Positions 1-8,460 of a stretch of 64,000 nucleotides of DNA are shown here, piece by piece. The stretch spans positions 71,154 through 135,153 of the forward strand of contig DGWD01000036.1 of NCBI GenBank assembly GCA_002395155.1. The letters run 5' to 3'. Position 1 is the first letter of the stretch, and each line of letters starts with the position of its first letter. The notes under the pieces are model-generated. The model had not been told where the DNA came from, ran no database searches, and saw only the letters and a list, made by a program, of their open reading frames with translations. The stretch comes from Treponema sp. UBA4267 (GTDB lineage: Bacteria > Spirochaetota > Spirochaetia > Treponematales > Treponemataceae). A program made the translations under genes and the position numbers.

Positions 1-174
1 AAACATTCTAATACTACGACCAATCTGAGGAGCAGCAAGACCAACTCCATCAGCATCAATCATAGTTTCAAGCATATCATTTGCCAGCTGGCGGATTTCA
101 TCATTGATTTCTTCTACCGGCTGAGCCTTTTGTCTTAAAATTTCTTCACCAAGTTTGGTAATTCGTAAAATCAT
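1..174 (-). CDS. def: Peptide deformylase, N-terminal part (cut by window edge)
   Basis: Removes the formyl group from the N-terminal methionine of new proteins, before methionine aminopeptidase acts. Reading leftwards from ATG 174-172 gives 58 codons that run off the window. The peptide begins MILRITKLGEEILRQKAQPV and contains GVGLAAPQIG, which is deformylase motif 1 (GxGxAAxQ). The later motifs (EGCLS and HExDH) must lie outside the window. The frame is open to base 1. The gene follows hisD by 36 bases on the same strand and may be read with it. The family call is secure; the full length cannot be judged. Confidence 0.9.
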   Translation of the reverse strand, partial: MILRITKLGEEILRQKAQPVEEINDEIRQLANDMLETMIDADGVGLAAPQIGRSIRMF

Positions 175-210
175 TTATCGAACCTATCCCATAATATTTC
201 GAACTGAAAC

Positions 211-1578
211 TTACTTATCAATTCTCAATCTTGCAGCTCTAGCGTGACCCGCAAGTCCTTCTGCATCTCCAAGATAACCTGAAGCTACGGCACTCTTAAG
301 CATTCCCGAAGAAGCTTTTACAGAACGCAAAGTAGTAACAGTCTTCAAGAAAACTCTTACACTTAATCCACCAGTATATCTGGCTGTTCCAGATGTTGGC
401 AAAGTGTGATTAAGACCCGCAGCATAATCTCCAAAAACTTCTGCAGAATAATGACCAATAAAAAGCGAACCAAAATTATGAACAGATTTTTCAAGTTTTG
501 CTCTAATTTCATTATCATCAAGAGCAAGTTCAAGATGTTCTGGAGCTTTTCTATTTGCAACTTCTGCAGCATCTTCAATTTTATTTACAAGAATAATTTT
601 GCCACAGTTATCAACACTCTGACGGGCAGTAGCCTTTGTGGTCAAAGTTTCAAGTTGTTCTTCAATTTCATAACTTACTTTCTGGGCAAATTCTTCATCA
701 TCTGTAACCAAAATTGGCTGGGCAACTACGTCATGTTCTGCCTGAGCAAGTAAATCAGCTGCAACCCAGGCTGGATTAGCAGATTTATCAGCAATGATTA
801 AGACCTCTGTAGGACCTGCCACCATATCAATTCCAACAGTTCCAAAAACAGCCTTTTTAGCAGAAGCCACAAACTTATTTCCTGGTCCTACAATTACATC
901 AGCCTTAGGAATACTTTCTGTACCATATGCCATAGCGGCAATTGCCTGAGACCCACCAACTGCATAAAGGTGATTTACACCACAAATATATGCAGCAGCC
1001 ATAATTCCTTCATCAGCATAAGGTTTACCACCAACAAATGCAGCACCTGGAATACCAGTGGAATTCTTACCGGCAGCAACCTTGTCATCTGGGTGTACAC
1101 GAGGTGGTGTACAAAGAATAACATCTTTAACTCCAGCAGCAACAGCAGGAGTAACGGTCATAATTACAGTAGAAACCAAAGGAAAACGACCTGCAGGTAC
1201 ATAGCAGCCTGCACGATCAACTGGAATATTTTTCTGACCTGTAAAAAGGCCTGGTTCAAGTTCTTCTTCAAAATCATTAAAAGACTTGCGTTGCATTTTA
1301 GCAAACTTTAATGCAAGCTCGTGTGAATATACAATTGCGTCGTATACATCGCGCTTTTCAATCTTTAATTTTTCTGCAGCGGCCTTTAATTCCTCTTGAG
1401 GAACTTCAAAACTGGCTGGTACAGAAACATCAAATTTTTGACCATATACACGAAGAGCCGCATCACCTTTTTTCTGAACTTCATTCAGTACTGTATCAAC
1501 AACTTCGTTTGAATCGTTAAAGTTGCGGCCAAGAAAAAACTCGGGCTCAACATCTTCATATTTTTGAATAGTAATCAT
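211..1578 (-). CDS. hisD: Histidinol dehydrogenase
   Basis: Zinc- and NAD-dependent enzyme that oxidises L-histidinol to L-histidine in two steps, the last reactions of histidine synthesis. The 455-residue length is slightly above the usual 430. Family motifs are clear: AGCYVPAGRFPLVST, GGSQAIAAMAYGTESIPK, VGPGNKFVASAK, GPTEVLIIAD, the catalytic Glu-His in KAPEHLELAL, and NHTLPTSGTARY. The start follows an AAGGAAA ribosome-binding site and lies 2 bases after the stop of the HisA-HisI-HisE gene, so the two are almost certainly co-transcribed and translationally close. The order reproduces the domain order of fungal HIS4. Confidence 0.96.
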   Translation of the reverse strand: MITIQKYEDVEPEFFLGRNFNDSNEVVDTVLNEVQKKGDAALRVYGQKFDVSVPASFEVPQEELKAAAEKLKIEKRDVYDAIVYSHELALKFAKMQRKSFNDFEEELEPGLFTGQKNIPVDRAGCYVPAGRFPLVSTVIMTVTPAVAAGVKDVILCTPPRVHPDDKVAAGKNSTGIPGAAFVGGKPYADEGIMAAAYICGVNHLYAVGGSQAIAAMAYGTESIPKADVIVGPGNKFVASAKKAVFGTVGIDMVAGPTEVLIIADKSANPAWVAADLLAQAEHDVVAQPILVTDDEEFAQKVSYEIEEQLETLTTKATARQSVDNCGKIILVNKIEDAAEVANRKAPEHLELALDDNEIRAKLEKSVHNFGSLFIGHYSAEVFGDYAAGLNHTLPTSGTARYTGGLSVRVFLKTVTTLRSVKASSGMLKSAVASGYLGDAEGLAGHARAARLRIDK

Positions 1579-1580
1579 TA

Positions 1581-2876
1581 TTATTTTTCCTTATGACGTT
1601 TGTCTAATTCGTCGTAAATATCCTTCCAAGTTACGCCTTCTTTGTATAAAAGAACGTTTACAAAATATAATAAATCTGCAGCTTCCCAGATAACTTCATC
1701 TTTACCATCTGCTTCACACAACTCTTCTGCTTCTTCTTCTACCTTTTCGCGAACACGTTTAGCATCCAAAGTTGCTGTATAAGAACCCGGCTTAGGATTA
1801 GCAAAACGGTCTGCAATTACATTGTAAAGGCGACCCATGCTTGATTTTTCACCAGGATCTGTTGTAAAGCAGGTCCAGCTTCCTGTATGGCATGTAGGTC
1901 CAAATGGAATTACAGTAGCAAGAATACAATCACGGTCACAATCAGGACGAAGTTTTACAAGCTGAAGGAAGTTTCCGCTTGTTTCTCCCTTAGTCCAGAT
2001 TTTGTTCTGAGAACGACTCCAGAAAGTCAACTTACCAAGTTCAAAAGTCTTACGCAATGAATCTTTATTTACAAATCCCTGCATTAAAACTTCACCATTT
2101 ACAGACTGAGCAATCATTGGGATTAAAGGCATTTTTTCAAAATCCATACATTCTACAAATGCGTCTGTAAGATTTACCTTGTTTGTATACAAAGCCATTC
2201 CAAGTTGAACATCACAATGAAGTTTTTCCAACTCTTTAATTTCTTCAACAGAAGAAATACCGCCTGCAGCTACAACACGACAATGTACAGCTTCACGGAG
2301 CTGGCGAACATAGTCCATATTAGTTCCCTGCATGCAGCCTTCTTTTTCTACACAAGTGAAAAGAAGTTCAGAACAGAATTTTTCAGCCTGTTTAGCACCT
2401 TCAATTAAAGGAATATCAACAGTTTCGGTCCATCCTTTTACGGCAATTTTTCCGTTTATAGCATCAACCGAAATAATAATTCTCTCTTTACCGATTGCAG
2501 CAGCAAGTTCATTTAAGAAATCTTCATTCAAAACAGATTCTCCTGCTTTTGGATTTGATTTCCATGCACTTGAACCAATTATAACTTTTTCAGCACCAAG
2601 GCTGATTAATTCACGGGCTCTCTTTACAGAATGGATTCCACCACCAGTACGTACATTTCCATGATGGAGTAAAGATTTAAGCAAAGGCGTATTAACAGTA
2701 TTGCCTTTTGCATCAACATTACCAAGTGCTGCATCCAAGTCAATTACAGCAACCTCTCCATACATGTCAAACTGACTGATTAAGGCATCAGCATCATCAC
2801 GCTGAAGTACCAGTTCTTTGCCGTTCTTAAGCTGAACGACATGTCCATTTTTTAAGTCTATAGAAGATATTACCAT
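1581..2876 (-). CDS. hisIE: Fused HisA-HisI-HisE histidine biosynthesis protein
   Basis: Single 431-residue protein with three activities by homology. Residues 1-245 are a HisA (ProFAR isomerase) TIM barrel with MVISSIDLKNG, VIDLDAA, GGGIHS and AAGGISS. Residues about 250-340 are HisI (phosphoribosyl-AMP cyclohydrolase) with WSRSQNKIWTKGETSGN and the zinc cysteines around 313-336. Residues about 345-431 are HisE (phosphoribosyl-ATP pyrophosphatase) with EEEAEEL and WEAADLLYF. The HisA positions thought to be catalytic are kept (Asp7, Asp138, Thr174), but the usual T-D-x-x-R-D-G-T strand is altered to TCVEKEGC, so HisA activity is likely rather than certain. ATG 2876 was chosen over TTG 2912 because HisA proteins start directly at this strand. 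HisI-HisE fusions are common; the HisA fusion is not. Confidence 0.9.
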   Translation of the reverse strand: MVISSIDLKNGHVVQLKNGKELVLQRDDADALISQFDMYGEVAVIDLDAALGNVDAKGNTVNTPLLKSLLHHGNVRTGGGIHSVKRARELISLGAEKVIIGSSAWKSNPKAGESVLNEDFLNELAAAIGKERIIISVDAINGKIAVKGWTETVDIPLIEGAKQAEKFCSELLFTCVEKEGCMQGTNMDYVRQLREAVHCRVVAAGGISSVEEIKELEKLHCDVQLGMALYTNKVNLTDAFVECMDFEKMPLIPMIAQSVNGEVLMQGFVNKDSLRKTFELGKLTFWSRSQNKIWTKGETSGNFLQLVKLRPDCDRDCILATVIPFGPTCHTGSWTCFTTDPGEKSSMGRLYNVIADRFANPKPGSYTATLDAKRVREKVEEEAEELCEADGKDEVIWEAADLLYFVNVLLYKEGVTWKDIYDELDKRHKEK

Positions 2877-2912
2877 AGTTCTAATTTTAGCAAATTTCCT
2901 TTGTTTATACAA

Positions 2913-2960
2913 ACGACAAAAAAAAGACTGCCGGATAGGAGGATAAACGGCAGTCTTTGT
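2913..2960 (-). terminator. Stem-loop with T-run in the his leader (possible attenuator)
   Basis: An 11-bp inverted repeat (AAAGACTGCCG/CGGCAGTCTTT, about 15-base loop) is followed, reading leftwards, by eight Ts. Its T-run faces the hisA-hisIE start about 45 bases away. No reverse-strand gene lies just upstream to be terminated, so it looks like a terminator inside the his leader. The GGAGG in the loop on the plus strand is not followed by an open frame. Confidence 0.5.
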
Positions 2961-3135
2961 AAAAAAGGAGGTTATTTATTAAATAGGTATTGCTTTGGTG
3001 TTTATACTTATACAACCTCTGCAGACAGAAATTGTTACAAATTATTTCAAAATTTTTTAAAAAATTGGTAAAAATCGTCATTTTAAGTCCATATTAAAGG
3101 TGAAAAACTATTTTTTTACTGCTGCTGGAGGAGAA

Positions 3136-3975
3136 ATGACAGATAACGAAAGAGAATTAACCCCTGCTGAAAAGTGGGAACGGGCCACCCTTGCAAATAA
3201 TTTTATCTTTTATAAGGTAATGCATAATAATCCTGATATCTGCAAAAAGCTGATAGAAATTCTTCTTGAACGAAAAATTGACCATATAGTTATGAAACAG
3301 GAAGAAGAACTGGAAATTGATTACGGCAAAAAAGGAATCAGAATGGATGTTTATGCCGCAGGGGAAAAGGAAGCCTACAATCTTGAAATGCAGGCAACAG
3401 ACACTGGTGAACTTCCGGAACGTGCAAGATATTATTCTTCCGTAATTGATGTTGATCAGCTTAAATCTGGAGCCCAGTATAAAGATTTGAAAGACAATTA
3501 TATTATTTTTATCTGTGTAAAGGATATATTTCATAAAGGACTTGCAAAATACAGCTTTGAAAATATCTGTCATGAAAATCCCGAACTTATGCTGAATGAC
3601 AGAACCTACAAATACTTTTTTATCGCCGAAAATTATGATAAAATCCTGAATAAAGAACAGAAGGCATTTCTTAAACTAATTGTCAGTAACAGCAGGATGT
3701 CAGATTTTACAGAAAAACTATCTGCTTATATAAGGGATGCCAAACATAACATACAATGGAGACGGCAATTCATGGATTTAGAAAGAGAAAAGACATACGC
3801 ATACAACCAAGGCCTGAAAGAAGGTAAAGAAGAAGGTATTAAACAAGGTGTTGAAAAACAGGCTGAAGAATCTGCTGTAAAGTTACTTAATGAAAAAGTT
3901 TCTCCTGAAGTGATTGCAAAATGTGTTGGATTGCCTCTGGAGAAAGTACTTGAGTTACAGAAAGGTATAAAATAA
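3136..3975 (+). CDS. Rpn/PD-(D/E)XK nuclease family protein
   Basis: 279-residue member of the Rpn (recombination-promoting nuclease, putative transposase) family with a PD-(D/E)XK nuclease fold. The active-site pattern is visible: Asp71 in GIRMDVY and Glu84-x-Gln86 in YNLEMQ. The C-terminal third is charged and repetitive (GLKEGKEEGIKQGVEK), as is typical of these proteins, and probably forms a coiled coil. ATG 3136 follows a strong GGAGGAG site by 2 bases; the frame is open upstream to a GTG at 3100, which has no such site. These genes multiply in treponeme and gut bacterial genomes; a role in recombination is inferred from E. coli Rpn proteins. It stands alone between terminators. Confidence 0.85.
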   Translation: MTDNERELTPAEKWERATLANNFIFYKVMHNNPDICKKLIEILLERKIDHIVMKQEEELEIDYGKKGIRMDVYAAGEKEAYNLEMQATDTGELPERARYYSSVIDVDQLKSGAQYKDLKDNYIIFICVKDIFHKGLAKYSFENICHENPELMLNDRTYKYFFIAENYDKILNKEQKAFLKLIVSNSRMSDFTEKLSAYIRDAKHNIQWRRQFMDLEREKTYAYNQGLKEGKEEGIKQGVEKQAEESAVKLLNEKVSPEVIAKCVGLPLEKVLELQKGIK

Positions 3976-4070
3976 TTTTAGCATGAAACATTATGTTGTA
4001 TTCAGAAATGCAGTAAACGTTAATGTTTGATTCGTGATTTTTTTACTTTGTAAAAAGTGTTTAAAACAAA

Positions 4071-4094
4071 AAGGTCTTCCTTGCGGAAGACCTT
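4071..4094. terminator. Bidirectional intrinsic terminator
   Basis: A perfect 10-bp stem (AAGGTCTTCC/GGAAGACCTT) with a TTGC loop has a T-run on the right and an A-run on the left. It can end both the rightward nuclease gene and the leftward outer-membrane protein gene, which converge on it. Confidence 0.9.
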
Positions 4095-4120
4095 TTTTGC
4101 TATATAAGTCCTAACTTAGA

Positions 4121-5434
4121 TTAGAAACCGATTGTAGCAGTGAATGGAATTGACCATGCAAATGGGTGATATTTAACATTAGCATTTGTTGTAGAAGCAA
4201 CTGCATCTTTGATGTCGAAACGAGCACCAATATCGAATGCACATGCACCAACATTGAATGTTACACCTGGGTGAATTGTAAGATTGAAGTTATCACCGAA
4301 AGTACTGTTGAATACCCATCCATTAAGGTTATCGTCATAGTCAGAACCAGCTCCAACATAGATTGTAAGACCGTCAAGAGCATAAGAGAACTTAGCTGAC
4401 AAGTACATATATGATGGATCGTTTGTTGGGTTAAGAGCTGTTGCTACACCAGCAGCATTAACTGTCTGACCAGCGAGACCACGAAGAACGATTGGAGCAC
4501 GCAAGTCGATTGTCATAGCACCTGTCTTGAAGCGGAAGAAGTTATCGAATGCGATACCTGTCATCTTATAATCTTTTCCAGATGCAGAAACAGTTGCTGA
4601 ACCAACTTTCTGGCTGAAGAACATACGAGCATTGAGCATACCGTAGAATCCTTCTGCAAATGCGTTACCATAATCAGCACCGATAGCCAAAATCTTAATA
4701 GCGTCAGTACCTTCATCGCGCCAAGATACACCAATTGTTACTGGAAGATCTGCAACACTTGAGAGATTGTATGCAGCAGATACACCATATGCTTTAACAG
4801 CTACTGTTGAAACATTTTCTACAAAAGAAATAAAGTTTGTATCACATCCTGCAGCGATACCAGCAACTACTGTAAGTCCATCAATTGGAGTTAATTCAGC
4901 AGCAATACCAGCACCTTCTACAGTTGCGTAAGAAGAATATCCATGATCCCAAGAGCTAGCAGATGCATAGTCATTACCACATGGATCTTTCCACCAGTGA
5001 AGTTTTTCACCGAAAATACCACAAGAAACATCACCAAGAGTGATCTTCAACTGATCAATTGGTTTTACCCAAATAGATGTTGAACGAGCCTGGAGCATAG
5101 AGTTTGTTGTGACAGATGTTGTAGCTGTTGTAGTATAAGCTGAATCTTTAAGTGTTGTTGTAGCTGTTGTTTTAGCTTCTGGAGCAGCACCAGCAGTATA
5201 CTTATACCAGAACTGGAAGCTAGCACCAGCCTGATCTCCACTTACAGAAAGTTTCAATGCATCAGCATCTTTCTGATCGTTAGAGTTTAATTTCCAAATA
5301 TAAGTTGTATCAGTACCTTCTGTTACAGCTCCACCAGCGATATCGCCTGCCATTTTTACTGTTGCAGCAAAGTCTACTGCAAACATAGAGGCTGCACAAA
5401 GCAATGCAGCAGCTCCCATTACGATTTTTTTCAT
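4121..5434 (-). CDS. Predicted outer-membrane beta-barrel protein
   Basis: 437-residue exported protein. A signal peptide MKKIVMGAAALLCAASMFA is followed by VDFAATVKMAG. The rest is a series of alternating hydrophobic and polar strands with small loops rich in Gly, Ala and Thr. It ends in FTATIGF, a terminal-Phe strand of the kind recognised by the outer-membrane assembly machinery. This is the pattern of treponeme major porin-like proteins; the exact family is not recognised. ATG 5434 was preferred because AGGAGGA lies 9 bases upstream and the signal peptide begins there; a longer reading frame adds a cysteine-rich, unlikely leader. Residues 99-127 are a Thr/Ala-rich stretch. It has its own strong promoter and terminator, so it is probably abundant. 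Confidence 0.75.
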   Translation of the reverse strand: MKKIVMGAAALLCAASMFAVDFAATVKMAGDIAGGAVTEGTDTTYIWKLNSNDQKDADALKLSVSGDQAGASFQFWYKYTAGAAPEAKTTATTTLKDSAYTTTATTSVTTNSMLQARSTSIWVKPIDQLKITLGDVSCGIFGEKLHWWKDPCGNDYASASSWDHGYSSYATVEGAGIAAELTPIDGLTVVAGIAAGCDTNFISFVENVSTVAVKAYGVSAAYNLSSVADLPVTIGVSWRDEGTDAIKILAIGADYGNAFAEGFYGMLNARMFFSQKVGSATVSASGKDYKMTGIAFDNFFRFKTGAMTIDLRAPIVLRGLAGQTVNAAGVATALNPTNDPSYMYLSAKFSYALDGLTIYVGAGSDYDDNLNGWVFNSTFGDNFNLTIHPGVTFNVGACAFDIGARFDIKDAVASTTNANVKYHPFAWSIPFTATIGF

Positions 5435-5785
5435 ATGAAAAAATCCTCCTTTTTTTTTACAGACCTCACAAGTCAACGACTTTTAACGTGAAATCACTTT
5501 TTTTATTTTATGTTAACATGCGTTAGTCACGCCGTCAAGTTTTTTTTAACTTTTTTTGTAACCTTATTTTTTAGAAAATGTTTACCCGAATTAAACCTTA
5601 AAAAACTGGTTAATAAATTGTATATTATAGAAAGATACATTATCTTTATCTTCATTTTTAAGCTAATTTTCCACCATAATGTATATATAAATATTTTGTT
5701 ATTTCTTTAACAACTTTGTTATATATGAAACCTTATATAAGAATCTGACTTATTATTTTATAAACTATATAAGAAGGATCAGATT
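5435..5785. other. AT-rich divergent intergenic region
   Basis: 351 bases without a gene between divergent genes. It holds the leftward promoter at 5510-5538 and a ribosome-binding site (AGAAGGAT, 5772-5779) for the rightward lipoprotein gene. The remainder is very AT-rich with long T-runs. I could not single out a convincing rightward promoter. Confidence 0.6.
5510..5538 (-). promoter_or_regulatory. Sigma70-type promoter of the outer-membrane protein gene
   Basis: Reading leftwards: -35 TTGACG (5538-5533), 17-base spacer, -10 TAACAT (5515-5510). The start codon is about 75 bases downstream, leaving a normal leader with an AGGAGGA ribosome-binding site. Confidence 0.7.
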
Positions 5786-7651
5786 ATGACTGAAAACAAA
5801 TTTTTCTTTTTGACAACCACCATTTTAATAATTAGTAGTTTTGTTCTTTTTTCATGCTCGAATCTTACGGGATTTTCTTCCACCACCACAAGTTCAAGCA
5901 GAACAAATCCCACTACAACAAACACGACTCAGGCTGATTTTACAGGTCAGAATATTACCGGAAATGTAAATGATGATTTGTATGAAAATTTTACAGCTGA
6001 CCAGACTGTTACAATCACTTTTAATGGAAGTTCTGCCTCTGCTTATATTTCCGGCTCTTCTACAGTAACGGCTACCTCTGATAGTGCAGAAATTGGAAGT
6101 GTTGGTGGAAAGGCCGTGACAATATCACTCACTGCAAATTCTGAAGATGATGAAAGTGCAGAAGGTTTTACAATTCAATATAAAGGAAGCAGTAAGATTA
6201 AATATGTACTTTCTGGGACAATCAGCGGAACTTTAACTATTAAAAATAAAAATGCTGATGCCGCAGTGGTTCTGAACAATCTGAATATCACTTCAACCAG
6301 TGCTGGACCTGCTTTACGATTCACCTCCCCTCTCAGAACATTTATTGTAGTACCAGCCGGAACAAATTCTACCCTTACAGATTCCCGCCTGCTTAATCAG
6401 ACTGATACAATGTATGATTCTAAAAAAGGTTCTCTTTATACAAAAGGAGCTTTGATTTTTACCGGCGAAAGTTCTTCCACCACTGGAGGAAGTCTTACTG
6501 TAGTAAATGCTGGTTACAAACACGGAATTTATGCAAGAGATTATGTACGAATTGCTGATATCACTCTGAACGTTACTGTTGGAAATTATGGCCGCGATTG
6601 TATCAGAACGGTTTCGGCCGCTTTTGTTGACGCAGGCTCTATCACCCTTAATGGAAACGGAAATGTAACTGATGATGAAAGCGCAGGAATTCGAGTTGAT
6701 GGAGAAGATGCAGATAGTGATGATTCCACAGTTTATTACAACAAGGGTGCAGGATTTATTGTAATTAACGGGGGAACTTTGAATATTACTACGGTGGCAA
6801 AGGGAATTACGGCCCACTGGAAATCTTCAGAAACTTGCATCGGCTCTTATACAGATGATGATGTTAACACTTCTTTGCTGCTGGACAATTTGCTTTCATC
6901 AACAACTTATAGTGTTCCTAATCCTTTTGTGACTATAAACGGAGGAACTATTAATATCACCACTACAGGAACTCCTTACGAATATGCTTCGGGAGCAAGC
7001 TGTTCTCCAGAAGGTATTGAAGCAAAGGCAAATATTTTAATAAACAATGGAAATCTTTCTTTAACAACTACAGACGATGCTATAAACGCCGGTGGGGCAA
7101 TCAAAATTGCGGGTGGAAAGATTTATGCATACAGCAGTAAGAATGATGCAATTGATGCAAACGGAACTGGCGGAATTGAAATTGCAGGCGGATATATTGT
7201 TGCAAGAGGAACTTCAACTCCTGAATGTGCTTTTGACTGCGATTCGAATCTGTTTGCCATTACAGGAGGATATGTTGTTGGAATTGGAACAAACAATTAT
7301 TCACCACTCACAGAAGATTACTGCACTCAGTATTGTATAGAAGGTTCTTCTTCTGCCTTTACGGCAAATCAAACTTTTGCCATTTGCGATTCCTCTGGAA
7401 ACGCAGTGTTTGCCTACACAATTCCATCATCATTTTCGAGCATAATCATTTCTACACCAGCATTAAATGGAAACAGCACTTACACAGTAAGGAACGGAGT
7501 TTCTGCAAGCGGAAGTTCCTTCAACGGCATGTATTATGATTCTATAAGCCTGAATTCTACTGGCAGTGCGGGAAGCAGCTTTACTACATCATCTTACGTA
7601 AGCAGTGTTGGTTCTGTTTCGAACAACGGTTCAAGAGAAGGCACAAGATAA
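5786..7651 (+). CDS. Beta-helix carbohydrate-binding lipoprotein (Cthe_2159-like)
   Basis: 621-residue secreted lipoprotein. The signal peptide ends LFSC with lipidated Cys24, then a Ser/Thr linker (28-50). The body matches the Cthe_2159 (carbohydrate-binding domain-containing, DUF4353) family: repeated turns such as INGGTLNITT, INGGTINITT, INNGNLSLTT, IAGGKIYAYS, IAGGYIVARG and ITGGYVVGIG predict a parallel beta-helix. The founding clostridial protein binds cellulose and acidic sugars, so binding plant or host polysaccharide at the cell surface is likely. The acidic motif DDESAGIRVDGEDADSDD is a possible calcium-binding loop. No catalytic residues are evident. Start ATG 5786 follows AGAAGGAT. 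The gene stands alone. Confidence 0.85.
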   Translation: MTENKFFFLTTTILIISSFVLFSCSNLTGFSSTTTSSSRTNPTTTNTTQADFTGQNITGNVNDDLYENFTADQTVTITFNGSSASAYISGSSTVTATSDSAEIGSVGGKAVTISLTANSEDDESAEGFTIQYKGSSKIKYVLSGTISGTLTIKNKNADAAVVLNNLNITSTSAGPALRFTSPLRTFIVVPAGTNSTLTDSRLLNQTDTMYDSKKGSLYTKGALIFTGESSSTTGGSLTVVNAGYKHGIYARDYVRIADITLNVTVGNYGRDCIRTVSAAFVDAGSITLNGNGNVTDDESAGIRVDGEDADSDDSTVYYNKGAGFIVINGGTLNITTVAKGITAHWKSSETCIGSYTDDDVNTSLLLDNLLSSTTYSVPNPFVTINGGTINITTTGTPYEYASGASCSPEGIEAKANILINNGNLSLTTTDDAINAGGAIKIAGGKIYAYSSKNDAIDANGTGGIEIAGGYIVARGTSTPECAFDCDSNLFAITGGYVVGIGTNNYSPLTEDYCTQYCIEGSSSAFTANQTFAICDSSGNAVFAYTIPSSFSSIIISTPALNGNSTYTVRNGVSASGSSFNGMYYDSISLNSTGSAGSSFTTSSYVSSVGSVSNNGSREGTR

Positions 7652-7691
7652 AAAGCAAAAAATGATAATGTAGAAGAAAGGACAACTTTTT

Positions 7692-7699
7692 GATAAAAT
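7692..7699 (+). promoter_or_regulatory. Extended -10 element 8 bases before the rluA-family start (leaderless candidate)
   Basis: TGATAAAAT (extended -10 form TGnTAAAAT; hexamer 7694-7699) ends 8 bases before ATG 7708. There is no ribosome-binding site in between. Transcription would start at or within about 2 bases of the start codon. Confidence 0.5.
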
Positions 7700-7707
7700 A
7701 GCGTGAT

Positions 7708-8460
7708 ATGGCTAATAAAAACTTAGATTATAAAGTTGTCTTTTCTGATGACAGCATTGTTGTTTTAAATAAACGCAGCGGAATTTTAATTGCTGCAGAC
7801 CGATACAATCCTGACGCTCCAAGACTGGATCTTTTGGCGGAGAAGGAATTTGGAAAACTTTACGCAGTTCACAGAATTGATAAAGACACATCTGGTTTAA
7901 TTATTTATGCCAGAACTCCTGAAGCCCAGAGAAATCTTTCTATGCAGTTTGAAAACAGACAGGTTTCTAAGACTTACCATGCACTGGTGTATGGACATCC
8001 TATGTGGGAAGATTTGCATGTAGATTTGAAACTTCAGCCGGATGGAGATGCCCGCCACAGAACAGTTGTAAGCAACAAATATGGAAAACCTTCTGAAACT
8101 GACTTTCATTTGATTGGAAACTGCGGTCCCTACTCCTGGATTGAATGTCATCCAAAAACTGGACGTACCCATCAGATTCGTGTGCATCTTGCGGCAAATG
8201 GTCTTTCTATTGTTTGTGATCCTTTGTACAGCGGAAACCAGAAACCTGTTCGTTTAAGTGAAATTAAAAAGAAGTGGAATGGTGATGAATATGAAGAAAG
8301 ACCTTTACTGAGCCGTCTTGCACTTCATGCCTACAAAATTGAGTTGAACCACCCTGTAAGTGGCCAAAAAGTTTCTTTTACGGCAGATTATCCGAAAGAT
8401 ATGGATGCAACCAGAAAGCAGTTAGAAAAAATTTTTGGTGTAAATCCTCTTAATGAATAA
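7708..8460 (+). CDS. RluA-family pseudouridine synthase
   Basis: 250-residue enzyme that converts uridine to pseudouridine in rRNA or tRNA. The signature HRIDKDTSG (55-63) carries catalytic Asp58, and the usual GRTHQIRVHL motif follows at about 151-160. An N-terminal S4 RNA-binding domain is absent, so it resembles the short RluA/TruC type rather than RluC/RluD; the target site cannot be told. No ribosome-binding site precedes ATG 7708, and a -10 element lies 8 bases away. The last codons overlap the next gene's ATG (ATGAATAA). Confidence 0.9.
   Translation: MANKNLDYKVVFSDDSIVVLNKRSGILIAADRYNPDAPRLDLLAEKEFGKLYAVHRIDKDTSGLIIYARTPEAQRNLSMQFENRQVSKTYHALVYGHPMWEDLHVDLKLQPDGDARHRTVVSNKYGKPSETDFHLIGNCGPYSWIECHPKTGRTHQIRVHLAANGLSIVCDPLYSGNQKPVRLSEIKKKWNGDEYEERPLLSRLALHAYKIELNHPVSGQKVSFTADYPKDMDATRKQLEKIFGVNPLNE

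Noticed and set aside
3100..3135. GTG start at 3100 for the Rpn-type nuclease
   Set aside because: The GGAGGAG site lies just before ATG 3136, and the extra residues (YFFTAAGGE) are not part of the family.
5540..5785. Poly-T and poly-A tracts as a phase-variation switch for the outer-membrane or lipoprotein gene
   Set aside because: The tracts are outside the coding frames and the -35/-10 spacers do not contain a homopolymer long enough to suggest slippage.
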